64,000 nt of DNA from NCBI GenBank assembly GCA_965247035.1, contig CBDFGJ010000003.1, positions 682,001 through 746,000 on the forward strand. Direction: 5' to 3'. Position numbers and translations under genes: made by a program. Shown here one piece after another: positions 8,394-17,222 of this stretch. The notes below the pieces were generated by a model. The model was not told the origin of the DNA and searched no databases. It saw nothing but the letters and a program-made list of their open reading frames with translations. How positions within the stretch are numbered: position 1 is the stretch's first letter; every line of letters starts with the position of its first letter. The DNA comes from Azophilus sp965247035 (GTDB lineage Bacteria; Pseudomonadota; Gammaproteobacteria; Pseudomonadales; Azotimanducaceae).

Positions 8394-9701
8394 TCAGCCG
8401 GACAGGGCAGTAGGCTCCGCTGCCTTGGGTCGTGCTCGCCGCTTGGCCGCACCAGTTCTTTTTCGGCTTGGTTTGTCTAAGGCTGCGATCATTTTGGCTC
8501 GTTCATCCTTTGAAACCTGTTGAATCCTAGTCCACCAGTCGGCGATCTTGGCATCAACCTCGTCGGCGGCGGCGCGAAGCAGGAGAAAATCATAGGCGGC
8601 GCGGAATTTCGGGTGTTGCAGCGCTTTCATCACCCTTTTTTTCAAGCGTTTTTGCAGCAGCGGCTGCAGCTGCCAAACCTCGGTGATGAATCCGGTGTGT
8701 CGGCGGGGCAGAGCTAAGGTGCGTCGTTGGACGGCCAGCGCTTCGCTGGCGGCTAGGGTGTTGGCTTCACCAATGCTCATCCCACCCCCTGCTGGCGACG
8801 ACAGTTCTTCGGCCTTGGCTTGGTAGTCCTTCCAGAGCATGACCGAAAGCAGAAACCCAGAGGTCGCTGATCGCCCTTGGGCGATGCGCTTATCCGTATT
8901 GGCGATGGCTAGGCGAACCAAGTGGCTGTTTGCCGGCAGGCTAGGAAAAAGAGCCTTGGCGATGGGCGTCTGCTCCAATTGACGCCAAACCCTTGCGCCG
9001 TATCCACCGAGAAACATCTTGCCGAACTCATCAAACAGGCGTGCTGAAGGTATGAGCCGCAGCCGTAAAGCCATGTTCTCCAAGTCTTCTGTTATGGCTG
9101 GGTCGAGATCAAAACCCAGTTTGGCTTGGAAGCGAAAGGCGCGAAGCAAGCGCACCGGATCTTCAAGCAGCCGCTGTTGAGCGTTGCCGATGAACCGCAG
9201 CCGCCGCTTTCTGATGTCCTCAATGCCGCCCACATAGTCTAGAATTTCCTCCTCATGGGGGTCGTAATACAGCGCGTTGACGGTGAAATCCCGGCGAAAG
9301 GCGTCCTCGTCCAAGGTGCCGTAGACGTTGTCGTGCAGGATCGCGCCGTCGCCGCGGCCACTGCCGTTCACCGCCGCCGCGGTGGGTGCTTTGCGGAAAG
9401 TGGAGACTTCGATGATGTCCCGCCCGTAGCGGACGTGGGCGATTTTGAAGCGACGCCCGATCATGAGTGCACGCCGAAAAAGACGACGCACCTGCTCAGG
9501 CGTCGCGCTGGTGGCGACATCAAAGTCTTTTGGAGCTGCCCCAAGCAGCAGGTCGCGCACGCAACCACCAACAAGCCATGCTTGAAACCCGGCGTTCTTC
9601 AGATTGGTGATGACGTCGATTGCGTTGGCATCGACCTGTTCTTGGGAAACGTTAAGCGGCCGCGAAGCCAGCTTGGTTGCTGCGGCCTTCTGCATGTTCA
9701 A
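8394..9701 (-). CDS. pcnB: Poly(A) polymerase I
   Basis: The 435-residue protein is a class II nucleotidyltransferase that adds 3' poly(A) tails that promote RNA decay. The catalytic core is plain: GGCVRDLLLG at 45-54 and the metal-binding DFDVAT at 59-64, followed by the RRDFTVNALYYD head-domain motif and the RLLEDPVRLLRAFRF segment. The C-terminus is basic (RKRTGAAKRRARPK), as in bacterial PcnB and unlike the CCA-adding enzymes. A second in-frame ATG at 9695 is equally possible. It is part of the dksA-to-acs minus-strand run. Confidence 0.94.
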   Translation of the reverse strand: MNMQKAAATKLASRPLNVSQEQVDANAIDVITNLKNAGFQAWLVGGCVRDLLLGAAPKDFDVATSATPEQVRRLFRRALMIGRRFKIAHVRYGRDIIEVSTFRKAPTAAAVNGSGRGDGAILHDNVYGTLDEDAFRRDFTVNALYYDPHEEEILDYVGGIEDIRKRRLRFIGNAQQRLLEDPVRLLRAFRFQAKLGFDLDPAITEDLENMALRLRLIPSARLFDEFGKMFLGGYGARVWRQLEQTPIAKALFPSLPANSHLVRLAIANTDKRIAQGRSATSGFLLSVMLWKDYQAKAEELSSPAGGGMSIGEANTLAASEALAVQRRTLALPRRHTGFITEVWQLQPLLQKRLKKRVMKALQHPKFRAAYDFLLLRAAADEVDAKIADWWTRIQQVSKDERAKMIAALDKPSRKRTGAAKRRARPKAAEPTALSG

Positions 9702-9761
9702 AGCTTCTTCAACGTGTCAACTGAGCATCAGGGGAACAACAGTCTAGCACAGCCGCCAGTA

Positions 9762-11069
9762 TTACGGGCGGCGCGGGCCGCGCTTGCGTGTTTTGGTGCG
9801 GGGGATGTTCAAACGCTGGCGCCGCTCCCACAGGTTCTTGCGGCTGATGCCCAGTTTTCTGGCAATTTCGGTTTCAGTCAGCTGTTCTTGGTGTTGCAGT
9901 ACGAAGGACACGAAATACTCCTCCAAGGAGACCGGCTCTTCGCGCTCGTCCTCAGCCTGCTCCACTGTTGGCGAAAGCCCAATGTCGATGGCCAAGTGGT
10001 CCGCGGTGACGGTGCCATCATCACAGAGCAGGACGGCCCGTTCGATGGCGTTGGCGAGTTCCCTCAAGTTACCCGGCCAACGGTGTCGACGGATCGCATC
10101 GACCGCCTCGCCGGAGAGGCGTAGGGGCGCTTTGTCGAGCTTTCTGCCCGCCTGCTCAAGCAACATCTCGGCCAGTTCAATGGCGTCTTCTTGGTGCTCT
10201 CGCAACGGCGGTAAGTTGATGAAGGCGCACTTCAAGCAGCGCAGGAGACCGGCGAGAAACTCCCCTTGTTCAACCGACTGCCTCAAGTTTCGGTGGGATG
10301 AGGCGATGACTCGCGGGGTTCGCTCCATAGCGGTGCCGTCCCGGCGCTGCGGCTGATTGCCGCACACCAGGGGCAGCAAGCGGCTCTGCAAGGCGGCGGG
10401 TAGATTGCCCACATCCTCAAGCAACAGGGTGCCGCCTTCGGCTCGCTCGATCAGGTTGCCGTTAGTTGAATCTTGGCCGAACAGTTCGGCTTCGATCATG
10501 GATTCAGGGATCTCAGCGCAGTTGACTACGATCAGCGGCGCTTCGACGCGCCTGCTGGCCGCATGAATCGCGTAGGCAAGGGATACCTTGCCGGTGCCAG
10601 ATTCGCCTTCAATCAATACCGCTGAGTGCGTTGAAGCCACTTCCGCCACGCGCTCGCGAATGGCTTTCATGGCACTGCTTGAACCGGCCAAGGCAAAGGG
10701 AGAGTGCTGCCGGCTATCTAGCCGCATGGGCGCGTTCGCTAGCATGCTCTCGACTGCATTCAGCAATTCGTCCGCGTCGAGGGGAAGCGGCAGGTAGTCC
10801 GACGCACCTCGTTTCATGGCTTGAACCGATTGGCGAACATCGGGTTGGCTAGCGAGGACGATGATTGGACATTGGGGCTGCTGCCGGAGCAGGCCCTCAT
10901 GCTCAACGACTTCGGCCTCTGCGAGTATGCAGTCAAAGCCTGTGAAATCGGGTTTTTGTCCGCCATCGTTGGTGACGTGGCCCGTTACCAAGAAGCCGCT
11001 GCCCGCAAGCATCCCGGAGAGCTCGGCTTTAAGGTGCCGGTCGCGAGTGATCAGAAGCAATTGGGGCAT
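9762..11069 (-). CDS. Degenerate sigma-54-type response regulator in the cbrB position
   Basis: The architecture is receiver (1-110), AAA+ (about 125-355) and Fis-type helix-turn-helix (ETEIARKLGISRKNLWERRQ near the C-terminus). Key residues are changed: the receiver phospho-acceptor aspartate aligns with Glu51, and the conserved KP lysine aligns with Leu95. Walker A is intact (GESGTGK, 155-161). The Walker B DE reads ED (GGTLLLEDVG). The stretch between ELFG (195-198) and GG is about eight residues short and lacks GAFTGA, the sigma-54 contact loop. Gene order gluQRS-this-pcnB matches cbrB, but no cbrA kinase is present. It is probably a phosphorylation-independent DNA-binding regulator that does not open sigma-54 promoters. 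Confidence 0.8.
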   Translation of the reverse strand: MPQLLLITRDRHLKAELSGMLAGSGFLVTGHVTNDGGQKPDFTGFDCILAEAEVVEHEGLLRQQPQCPIIVLASQPDVRQSVQAMKRGASDYLPLPLDADELLNAVESMLANAPMRLDSRQHSPFALAGSSSAMKAIRERVAEVASTHSAVLIEGESGTGKVSLAYAIHAASRRVEAPLIVVNCAEIPESMIEAELFGQDSTNGNLIERAEGGTLLLEDVGNLPAALQSRLLPLVCGNQPQRRDGTAMERTPRVIASSHRNLRQSVEQGEFLAGLLRCLKCAFINLPPLREHQEDAIELAEMLLEQAGRKLDKAPLRLSGEAVDAIRRHRWPGNLRELANAIERAVLLCDDGTVTADHLAIDIGLSPTVEQAEDEREEPVSLEEYFVSFVLQHQEQLTETEIARKLGISRKNLWERRQRLNIPRTKTRKRGPRRP

Positions 11070-11150
11070 GAGGCCATGTTAGCAAATGACTTCTGCTTGC
11101 CGAAGCCTCGGCGGGCAGTTCGGACAAACCCACAGCGCAGCTTGGCGGTC

Positions 11151-12044
11151 CTATTGGCGCGAACGCCCCGGCGGGGCGGCGGGGTCGAAGACCTGATTGC
11201 GCTGCTTAAGGCGGCGAATTTCCCAATGTTCCAAGGCCCAGTGCATCAGCGCCTCCAAGCTCAGCGCCGGTGCCTGCAGGCCAAGCAGCAGGGCTAGGCA
11301 AGCGCGGATATTGGCTGCGGGAGTGTCGTCGTTCACCGGTGCGGCCTGGGTTTGTTTGGACCATTTTTGCCCAGCGGGATTGAGCAGCACAGGAATATGG
11401 GCGTAGGTTGGCGCCTGCAAATGCAGTAATTGCATGAGGTGCAGTTGGGCCGGGGTGTTGGCGAGCAGGTCGCGTCCGCGCAGCACGCGAACGATGTTTG
11501 AGTCGCCATCGTCCACCGCTGTAGCTAGGTGATAAGAAAAGGGGCCGTCCCGGCGCTTGACGATGAAGTCCCCGGTGGTGCGCTCCAAGTTGCAGCGTTG
11601 CCGTCCTTGAACCAAGTCCGTGAATGCAACTGTTGCGCCCTCCACACGCACTCGGAGGCTGGCATCTGCAATGGGATTGGTGCGCTCTCGGCAGTGGCCT
11701 GGATAGACGCGGCTGGTGGCGAGGTCCTGGCGTGAGCAGGTGCAGAAGAATATCGCCTCTCGCTGACGCAATCTCGCCACTGCCTGTTGATAGCGTTCAA
11801 GGTGGTCGCTTTGATGTTGCACCGGGCCGTCCCAGTGCAGGCCGTGCGCTTCCAAGGTGTTGAGGATGTGCCGAGTGGCATGCGGGGCGTTGCGTTGCTG
11901 ATCGAGATCGTCGAACCGCAGCCGCCATTCGAGGCCCAAGGTGCGGGCGTCTAGGAAACTTGCTAAAGCGGAGTAGAGCGAACCGATGTGCAATGGCCCC
12001 GTGGGGGATGGTGCGAACCGTCCCGCTGGCGCCGCCCCGTTCAC
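11151..12044 (-). CDS. gluQ: Glutamyl-queuosine tRNA(Asp) synthetase
   Basis: This 297-residue paralogue of glutamyl-tRNA synthetase lacks the anticodon-binding domain; it attaches glutamate to queuosine in tRNA-Asp. Motifs visible: GRFAPSPTGPLHIGSL (HIGS signature), the zinc-binding set CTCSR...YPGHC, and a KMSKS-like QKWSKQT. The start is GTG, two bases after the dksA stop, so the genes are almost certainly co-transcribed. The dksA-gluQRS pair is standard in gammaproteobacteria. Confidence 0.94.
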   Translation of the reverse strand: MNGAAPAGRFAPSPTGPLHIGSLYSALASFLDARTLGLEWRLRFDDLDQQRNAPHATRHILNTLEAHGLHWDGPVQHQSDHLERYQQAVARLRQREAIFFCTCSRQDLATSRVYPGHCRERTNPIADASLRVRVEGATVAFTDLVQGRQRCNLERTTGDFIVKRRDGPFSYHLATAVDDGDSNIVRVLRGRDLLANTPAQLHLMQLLHLQAPTYAHIPVLLNPAGQKWSKQTQAAPVNDDTPAANIRACLALLLGLQAPALSLEALMHWALEHWEIRRLKQRNQVFDPAAPPGRSRQ

Positions 12045-12046
12045 GC

Positions 12047-12505
12047 TCAGCCGTGCAGCTGTCTTTCCTTGATTTCAGCCAAGGATTTGCAATCGACGCA
12101 CTGGGTGGCTGTGGGCCGCGCCTCCAAGCGCCGCAAGCCGATCTCCATGCCGCAGGTATCGCAGTAGCCGTAGTCGGTTTGGTCAACCCGCTCAACGGTT
12201 TGGTCGATCTTGCGGATCAGCTTGCGCTCCCGGTCCCGGGTGCGCAGTTCAATGGTGAACTCCTCCTCTTGGGTGGCGCGGTCAACCTGATCGGGAAAGT
12301 TGGTCGCCTCGTCCTGCATGTGGTGCATCGTGTGATCAACCTCCTCCATGAGCTCTTTGCGCCAACGCATTAGAATGGCGCGAAAGTGCTTCTGCTGCTC
12401 ATTGCTCATGTAGGGCTCACCCTCAGCCAATTGGTAAGGCGTGAAATTGGTGAAAGGGGAGTCCGATGATCCTGGGTCCTGACGACCCTGTGCTGATGCT
12501 TCCAT
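12047..12505 (-). CDS. dksA: RNA polymerase-binding transcription factor DksA
   Basis: DksA enters the secondary channel of RNA polymerase and, with ppGpp, controls rRNA and amino-acid promoters. I start at the ATG at 12505 (152 residues); an upstream extension to 12679 would be unlike the family and would cross the sfsA start. The coiled-coil tip motif DxxDxA is present (Asp72, Asp75, Ala77). The zinc finger has cysteines at 115, 118, 136 and 139 (CDTCG...CVDC). AGGG lies upstream at suitable spacing. It heads the minus-strand run through acs and is divergent from sfsA. Confidence 0.95.
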   Translation of the reverse strand: MEASAQGRQDPGSSDSPFTNFTPYQLAEGEPYMSNEQQKHFRAILMRWRKELMEEVDHTMHHMQDEATNFPDQVDRATQEEEFTIELRTRDRERKLIRKIDQTVERVDQTDYGYCDTCGMEIGLRRLEARPTATQCVDCKSLAEIKERQLHG

Positions 12506-12660
12506 ATGTTTCAATTCCCTATCTCTGCGATAAGCACGGTTTCTGCGTGACCGGGGCCGAGGCATCGGCCTCGTTCGCCGGAGGGCGCATAAACTATCAA
12601 AACAATCATGGGTTGACCATATGAAAAAAAGTACAAATTTTCTGTCGTCGGAAGCCGTTG

Positions 12661-13386
12661 ATGATTTATGAACCGCCACTGATTGAAGCGAGGTTGGTGC
12701 GGCGCCACAAGCGCTTTCTAGCGGACGTGGAACTGGCCGATGGCGCTTTGCTTAGAGTCCATTGCCCAAACACAGGCGCCATGACCGGCTGCTCCGATCC
12801 AGGCAGCCAAGTGTGGCTGTGGGATTCTGGCAATCCCGAACGCAAGTATCGGCACACGCTGGAACTGGTTGCTGTTGGCGATCACTTGGTTTGCGTCAAC
12901 ACCGCTAGAGCGAACCAAGTGTTCGCCGAGGCGCTTCGGCACTCGCAGTTGCCCTTGCTGGCCGGCTACGCCAAGATGCGCCCTGAACCACGGATTCCCG
13001 GCAGCCGCAGACGCTTTGATTTCCTGTTGTCCGACCCGGCCAAAGGCGATTGCTACATCGAATTGAAAAGCCTGACGCTGGCTTGCCCCGATGGCTGGGG
13101 CGCCTTTCCTGACGCAAGGAGCGAGCGGGCGCTCACCCATGTTGCGGAACTAGAGAGAATGCTGTCCGCGCTTGGTGCGCGCGCCCTGTTGATCTTTTGC
13201 GTGATGCACACAGGCGTGCGCACGGCCACCACGGCCGATGCAATCCATCCCGCCTACGGGGAGCGCGTCCGGGCGGCCATTGCTCAAGGAGTGGAGACCT
13301 ATGCGTGGCGTTGCAGCATCAGCCCTGAGCAGTTGTCGCTTGATCGCCGCCTGCCTTTTGTCAGCCCGCGGCAAAAAAGTGGCTAA
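12661..13386 (+). CDS. sfsA: Sugar fermentation stimulation protein homologue SfsA
   Basis: The 241-residue protein matches the SfsA family across its length: RRHKRFLADVELADG near the start, HCPNTGAMTGC, CVNTARANQVF, RRFDFLLSD, YIELKSLTLA and FPDARSERALTH. SfsA has an OB-like domain followed by a nuclease-like core; its cellular role is poorly settled. The start is ATG at 12661 in place of the TTG one codon earlier. It is divergent from dksA, as in E. coli, so the roughly 155-base gap should contain promoters for both strands. Confidence 0.93.
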   Translation: MIYEPPLIEARLVRRHKRFLADVELADGALLRVHCPNTGAMTGCSDPGSQVWLWDSGNPERKYRHTLELVAVGDHLVCVNTARANQVFAEALRHSQLPLLAGYAKMRPEPRIPGSRRRFDFLLSDPAKGDCYIELKSLTLACPDGWGAFPDARSERALTHVAELERMLSALGARALLIFCVMHTGVRTATTADAIHPAYGERVRAAIAQGVETYAWRCSISPEQLSLDRRLPFVSPRQKSG

Positions 13387-13460
13387 GCGGTTTGTAGACC
13401 TGTTTCAGCGCCACTCAGCATGCCATCGGAAAGCGGCCGTCAGCGGCCTGAACAATATGC

Positions 13461-13695
13461 GAAGACTGTTGCGAAACCCTGACTGACCTTCAAGACGACG
13501 ACATTGAACCTGCTGAAAGCGGCCAATCGGATCGAGTTGATGGCCGCCTGAAGGCGGAGTCCGTCCGAATTCTCCCGAGACCGCAGGCTTCGAGGCTACG
13601 ACAGACCGGGAACCCGCTCAAAATACGCCGCTCCTCGCCAAAACCTTGGAAGGCAGGCCAGAATAAGCAGATTCGACCCAATTCGGACCGGTCCC
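13461..13695 (+). mobile_element. 3' end of a decayed transposase gene plus terminal sequence (copy 1)
   Basis: The frame from 13483 reads LTFKTTTLNLLKAANRIELM and then AA-stop, which looks like a transposase C-terminus. About 150 non-coding bases follow, ending in AAGCAGATTCGACCCAATTC. A second copy with the same coding tail and end lies at 57069-57275, and the terminal block alone recurs near 39343. The family is not assigned. The rest of the element is missing. Confidence 0.65.
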
Positions 13696-13978
13696 ATGCG
13701 GGGAAAATGGCTGAAATATGGGAGGTTTTGTGTGCGCCGTCCTGCTGGGTGCCGTTGCCTGAACAACCGGCTTGGAGCACGACGGGAATAGAGAACTCCC
13801 CGCAGTTCTTTATGGGGCAGACGGCTTTCGCGTTACGCTTTAGAAAACAGACGGGGATGTTGCGCTATCGGAAAAAATTCAGCGTGATAGCTGAATCCTC
13901 CCGAGATTGATGCAGCTGTCACCGTTTTTGGATGAATTGGTTGTTTCAAGCGGCGATTTTGCGATGGGTTCCAGCCGT
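13696..13978. other. Intergenic stretch, no gene recognised
   Basis: This lies between the transposon remnant and the kinase gene, which is read from the other strand. A small TTCAGC...GCTGAA hairpin occurs near 13880-13897. No frame with recognisable similarity was seen. Confidence 0.4.
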
Positions 13979-15013
13979 TCAACGGCGTTTGAAGTTGGTC
14001 AGCACCCGCTGGTACTGCTTAAGAGTGCGCAGCCGTGCGCCATATTGCTGCACCAGAACAGAGGCAGCGTAGTTGCCGAAGAGGGCTGCCTGCGACGCCT
14101 CCATGCCCGCGCCCAAGCCGTACAGGCAGGCACCGGCGTAGATGTCGCCGGCGCCTGTGGTGTCTACGGCTGACACAGCGAAGCCAGGCGCTTGTTTCGC
14201 CTTTCCTTGGACTATGCTCAGGCTACCTTGCCGGCCCAAGGTGATGAAGCAGACTTGGCCAATGTCCTTCAATTCGGCGATGGCGACATCCAAGCGGTCT
14301 GTGCCCGCCCAAGTCAAGGCTTCCTCCTCGTTGCAGAACAGCCAACGCACGCCGTTGCCGAGCATGCGCTTAAGCTGTGCGCGGAAATGGACCACCATGG
14401 CGGGGTCCGACAGGCTCAACGAGGTGCTTCTGCCATATTGCTCGGCCAATCCCCGGGCCGCCTCGGCTGCCGCCAAGTTGTGCGGCGAGGCGCTCAGATA
14501 TCCTTCTATATAGAGGGTGCGGGCCTTGGCTAGGGCGTCCGCATCCAAGTCGGCCGGGCTGAGTTGGGTGGAAGCGCCAAGAAAGGAGTTCATGGAGCGT
14601 TCCGCGTCCGCCGTGATGAGCACCAAGCATTGGCCGGAATGGCCATCGGCGGCGGCGGCATTGGCATTGACGTGGATGCCGGCTTCAGACAGATCGTGCA
14701 GAAAGTGCTCCCCCATATCATCCTGAGCCACTTTGCAGGAGTAGAACGCTTGGCCGCCAAAGCCTTGAATGGCCATCAGGGTGTTGGCGGCGGAGCCGCC
14801 GCTCATGCGTTCGGGGCGAAGCCCCTTCAGATCCTCCGCCAACAGCTGCACGCGCTGTTCATCCACCAAGGTGGTGTGGCCCTTGGCGATGCCGTGGTGT
14901 CTTAAGAAGCTCTCGTCAACGCGGTACTCCATATCCACCAAGGCGTTGCCGATGCCGTAGACGTCATAGGTCAACCTGTGGTCTTGGCCATGAGGCCTCG
15001 TGGAGGCGGTCAC
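13979..15013 (-). CDS. PfkB-family kinase, adenosine kinase-like
   Basis: This is a 344-residue ribokinase/PfkB-fold sugar or nucleoside kinase. The N-terminal GIGNALVDMEYRVD, the GGSAANTL substrate-lid region and the C-terminal anion-hole/catalytic motif DTTGAGD (about 284-290) are all present. Proteins of this type in proteobacteria are often annotated as adenosine kinase, but substrate specificity is not readable here. Its ATG overlaps the hemL stop by four bases, so it is translated from the hemL transcript. No functional link to haem synthesis is known to me. Confidence 0.85.
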   Translation of the reverse strand: MTASTRPHGQDHRLTYDVYGIGNALVDMEYRVDESFLRHHGIAKGHTTLVDEQRVQLLAEDLKGLRPERMSGGSAANTLMAIQGFGGQAFYSCKVAQDDMGEHFLHDLSEAGIHVNANAAAADGHSGQCLVLITADAERSMNSFLGASTQLSPADLDADALAKARTLYIEGYLSASPHNLAAAEAARGLAEQYGRSTSLSLSDPAMVVHFRAQLKRMLGNGVRWLFCNEEEALTWAGTDRLDVAIAELKDIGQVCFITLGRQGSLSIVQGKAKQAPGFAVSAVDTTGAGDIYAGACLYGLGAGMEASQAALFGNYAASVLVQQYGARLRTLKQYQRVLTNFKRR

Positions 15014-16305
15014 AGCGGCGCTTTGATGGCGGCTAAGGCACTGTCGGCGGCGGACAACGTCGCTTCGACAATGTCCGGTGTGTGCTGGGCGCCGAGAAAG
15101 CCCGCTTCAAAGGCGCTTGGCGCTAGGTAGACGCCTCGGTCCAGCATGGCGTGGAAAAACCGAGCATAGGCTTCACTGTTGGCGTTGGCCACATGCTGAA
15201 ATGTCGTCACTTGCTCCGGCGCGTCGAAAAAGAGGCTGAACATGCCGCAGACTTGGTTGACCCTGATCTTCAGGCCGTGCTTGTTGGCTAGAGCCTTCAA
15301 TTCCTGCGCCAAGTGGTCGGTGCGCTTTTCAAGGGTGATGAAAAATTCCTCGTTCAGCGCCTCCAAGGTGGCGATGCCGGCCGCCACCGCCAACGGATTG
15401 CCGGATAGGGTGCCGGCTTGATAGACGCTTCCTTCCGGCGCCAAATGCGCCATGATTTCGCGCCGTCCGCCCACTGCGCCCACCGGCAGCCCGCCGCCGA
15501 TGATCTTGCCTAGTGTGGTGAGGTCCGGCGTTATGCCGTAACGAGCCTGGGCGCCGCCTCGGGCCACCCTGAAGCCGGTCATCACCTCATCAAAAATCAG
15601 TAGGCTGCCATCGGCTTCGGTGACTTCCCGCACCGTCTCCAAAAACCCGGGCACTGGCGGAATGCAACCCATGTTGCCGGCCACCGGCTCTAGGATGAGG
15701 CCGGCGATGCGTCCGGGATAGGTTTGGTAGGCTTGTCGCACCGCGGCGGCGTCGTTGAAGGGCAGGGTCAGGGTTTGTGCGGCCACCGCTTCCGGCACGC
15801 CGGGCGAGTTGGGAATGCCCAAGGTCAATACGCCGGAGCCCGCTTTGACCAGCAGCGCATCCGAATGCCCGTGGTAGCAGCCGTCAAACTTCAGGATCAA
15901 ATCCCGGTTGGTGAACCCTCGGGCCAGCCGCACGGCAGTCATGGTGGCTTCCGTGCCGGAATTGACCAAGCGCACTTGGTCGATGCTGGGTGTCATTTCC
16001 ACGATGCGCTCGGCCAGATCGATCTCCAGCGTCGTGGGTGCGCCAAAGCCCAAGGCCAATTCCGCCTGCGCCTTGATGGCCGCCACGACCTGCGGGCTGT
16101 TGTGGCCAAGAATCATGGGGCCCCATGAACAGACGTAGTCGATGTAACGATTGCCATCCACGTCTTCGAGCCAAGCGCCTTCGCCAGCGCGGAAAAATAC
16201 CGGCTCGCCGCCTACGCCCTTGAATGCCCGCACCGGCGAGTTCACGCCGCCGGGGATGGTGCGCCGCGCTTGCGCGATCAATCGTTCAGAGGTTCGGCGC
16301 GACAT
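15010..16305 (-). CDS. hemL: Glutamate-1-semialdehyde 2,1-aminomutase
   Basis: The 431-residue PLP enzyme converts glutamate-1-semialdehyde to 5-aminolevulinate, the first committed precursor of haem by the C5 route. Visible marks: PGGVNSPVRAF at the N-terminus, VNSGTEATMTAVRLARG, FDEVMTGFRVA, and the PLP lysine Lys267 in TTLGKIIGGGLPVGA. It follows hemJ on the same strand (83-base gap), which suggests a small haem operon that also carries the downstream kinase. Confidence 0.96.
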   Translation of the reverse strand: MSRRTSERLIAQARRTIPGGVNSPVRAFKGVGGEPVFFRAGEGAWLEDVDGNRYIDYVCSWGPMILGHNSPQVVAAIKAQAELALGFGAPTTLEIDLAERIVEMTPSIDQVRLVNSGTEATMTAVRLARGFTNRDLILKFDGCYHGHSDALLVKAGSGVLTLGIPNSPGVPEAVAAQTLTLPFNDAAAVRQAYQTYPGRIAGLILEPVAGNMGCIPPVPGFLETVREVTEADGSLLIFDEVMTGFRVARGGAQARYGITPDLTTLGKIIGGGLPVGAVGGRREIMAHLAPEGSVYQAGTLSGNPLAVAAGIATLEALNEEFFITLEKRTDHLAQELKALANKHGLKIRVNQVCGMFSLFFDAPEQVTTFQHVANANSEAYARFFHAMLDRGVYLAPSAFEAGFLGAQHTPDIVEATLSAADSALAAIKAPL

Positions 16306-16388
16306 CAGCAGTTCGGTTTGGACCCCCCGACCCTTTCTGGACGCTCGCAGTCAAGCTTGCAGCTTCGGCGCAGCATGGGAGGGCGGCG

Positions 16389-16820
16389 TCAAAATGGCTT
16401 GACGACCACGAGAATGACAATGGCCACCAAGGCCAAGGTTGGAATTTCGTTGAATAGTCGTAAAAAGCGTTCGCTGCCCGGGCTCTCGCCGTTGGCTAGC
16501 GCCCGCATGATGCGGCGGCAGTAGTGGTGATGGCCGATCAGCCCGCTGACCAGCGCGATCTTCATCCACAACCACAGGGCACCGCTGTAGATCGCCCAAG
16601 TTTCCACCAACGCCCAGATGCCGAGCGCGAGGGTCGCGATCATCGATGGGTTCATAATGATGCGATAGAGCTTGGACTCCATGACGACGAACCGGTTCCG
16701 GCTGACTTCATCTTCAGCGCCTAGGTGGTAGACGAACAGCCGTGGCAGGTAAAACAAGCCGGCAAACCAGCAGACCATGGCGATGACATGGGCGGCCTTG
16801 ACCCATAGATACCAATTCAC
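16389..16820 (-). CDS. hemJ: Protoporphyrinogen IX oxidase HemJ
   Basis: The 143-residue integral membrane protein has four hydrophobic segments and a very HemJ-like N-terminus (WVKAAHVIAMVCWFAGLFYL). The conserved histidine (His11) and lysine (Lys87, in WLWMKIALV) needed in characterised HemJ proteins are present, as is the GHHHYCRRIM stretch. It oxidises protoporphyrinogen IX to protoporphyrin IX in the inner membrane. The start is GTG at 16820. A 23-codon frame (beginning MNRGFAGKPEII) ends in a TGA that overlaps this GTG and may help couple translation. It lies next to hemL, consistent with haem synthesis. Confidence 0.88.
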   Translation of the reverse strand: MNWYLWVKAAHVIAMVCWFAGLFYLPRLFVYHLGAEDEVSRNRFVVMESKLYRIIMNPSMIATLALGIWALVETWAIYSGALWLWMKIALVSGLIGHHHYCRRIMRALANGESPGSERFLRLFNEIPTLALVAIVILVVVKPF

Positions 16821-17134
16821 GGCCTGCTTCGCCGCAGGTTCCGCGCAATGGAGATGATCTCGGGTTTGCCGGCAAACCCCCGGTTCATGGCACCAAATTC
16901 CAAGCTAAGTAAGCCACTATAATAACCACACCCGGCGAAGAATATCGCTTTGTGAGCATTTGTGGCTATCACTTGTTTCTGTTGCTCATCACTGTCTACG
17001 CGATCGCTTCCTCGAACAACCCGCCTTGCTTTGCCCTTCGGGACCGTGCCGCCTCGGGTAGCAGTTCGGCGACCGCCTCCCGCCGGGATGTTCGCGAGCC
17101 TTCTCCGCTCCAGCTTATGGAGCCCGCCACCGTA

Positions 17135-17222
17135 GGGCACCTCGAATTTTGCCTGTTTGCAGCGCTGCGCATCGGCGCGACTGGTTTGAAGGTTGAGCCG
17201 CTGACTTGCGGGCTCGTCCGCC
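17135..17222 (-). mobile_element. IS5-type element remnant A (3' end)
   Basis: The block begins with the terminal motif GGGCACCTC at 17135-17143 and continues with a roughly 85-base sequence shared with 19609 and 26432 (for instance GCGACTGGTTTGAAG followed by GAGCCGCTGACT). In copy C the adjoining sequence codes on the minus strand for an IS5-family transposase C-terminus. Only the tail survives here. It abuts the leucine-rich-repeat pseudogene. Confidence 0.6.

Noticed and set aside
8369..8452. A longer start for the deoxynucleoside kinase.
   Set aside because: It would overlap pcnB by 59 bases and add residues that are not found before the P-loop in the family.
9255..10124. A 289-codon plus-strand frame across pcnB and the regulator gene.
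   Set aside because: It is antisense to two well supported genes, crosses their boundary and has no family similarity.
16822..16890. A 23-codon frame (MNRGFAGKPEII...) ending on the hemJ start.
   Set aside because: It overlaps the hemJ GTG in a coupling-like way, but has no ribosome-binding site or family match, so I mention it under hemJ and do not list it as a gene.
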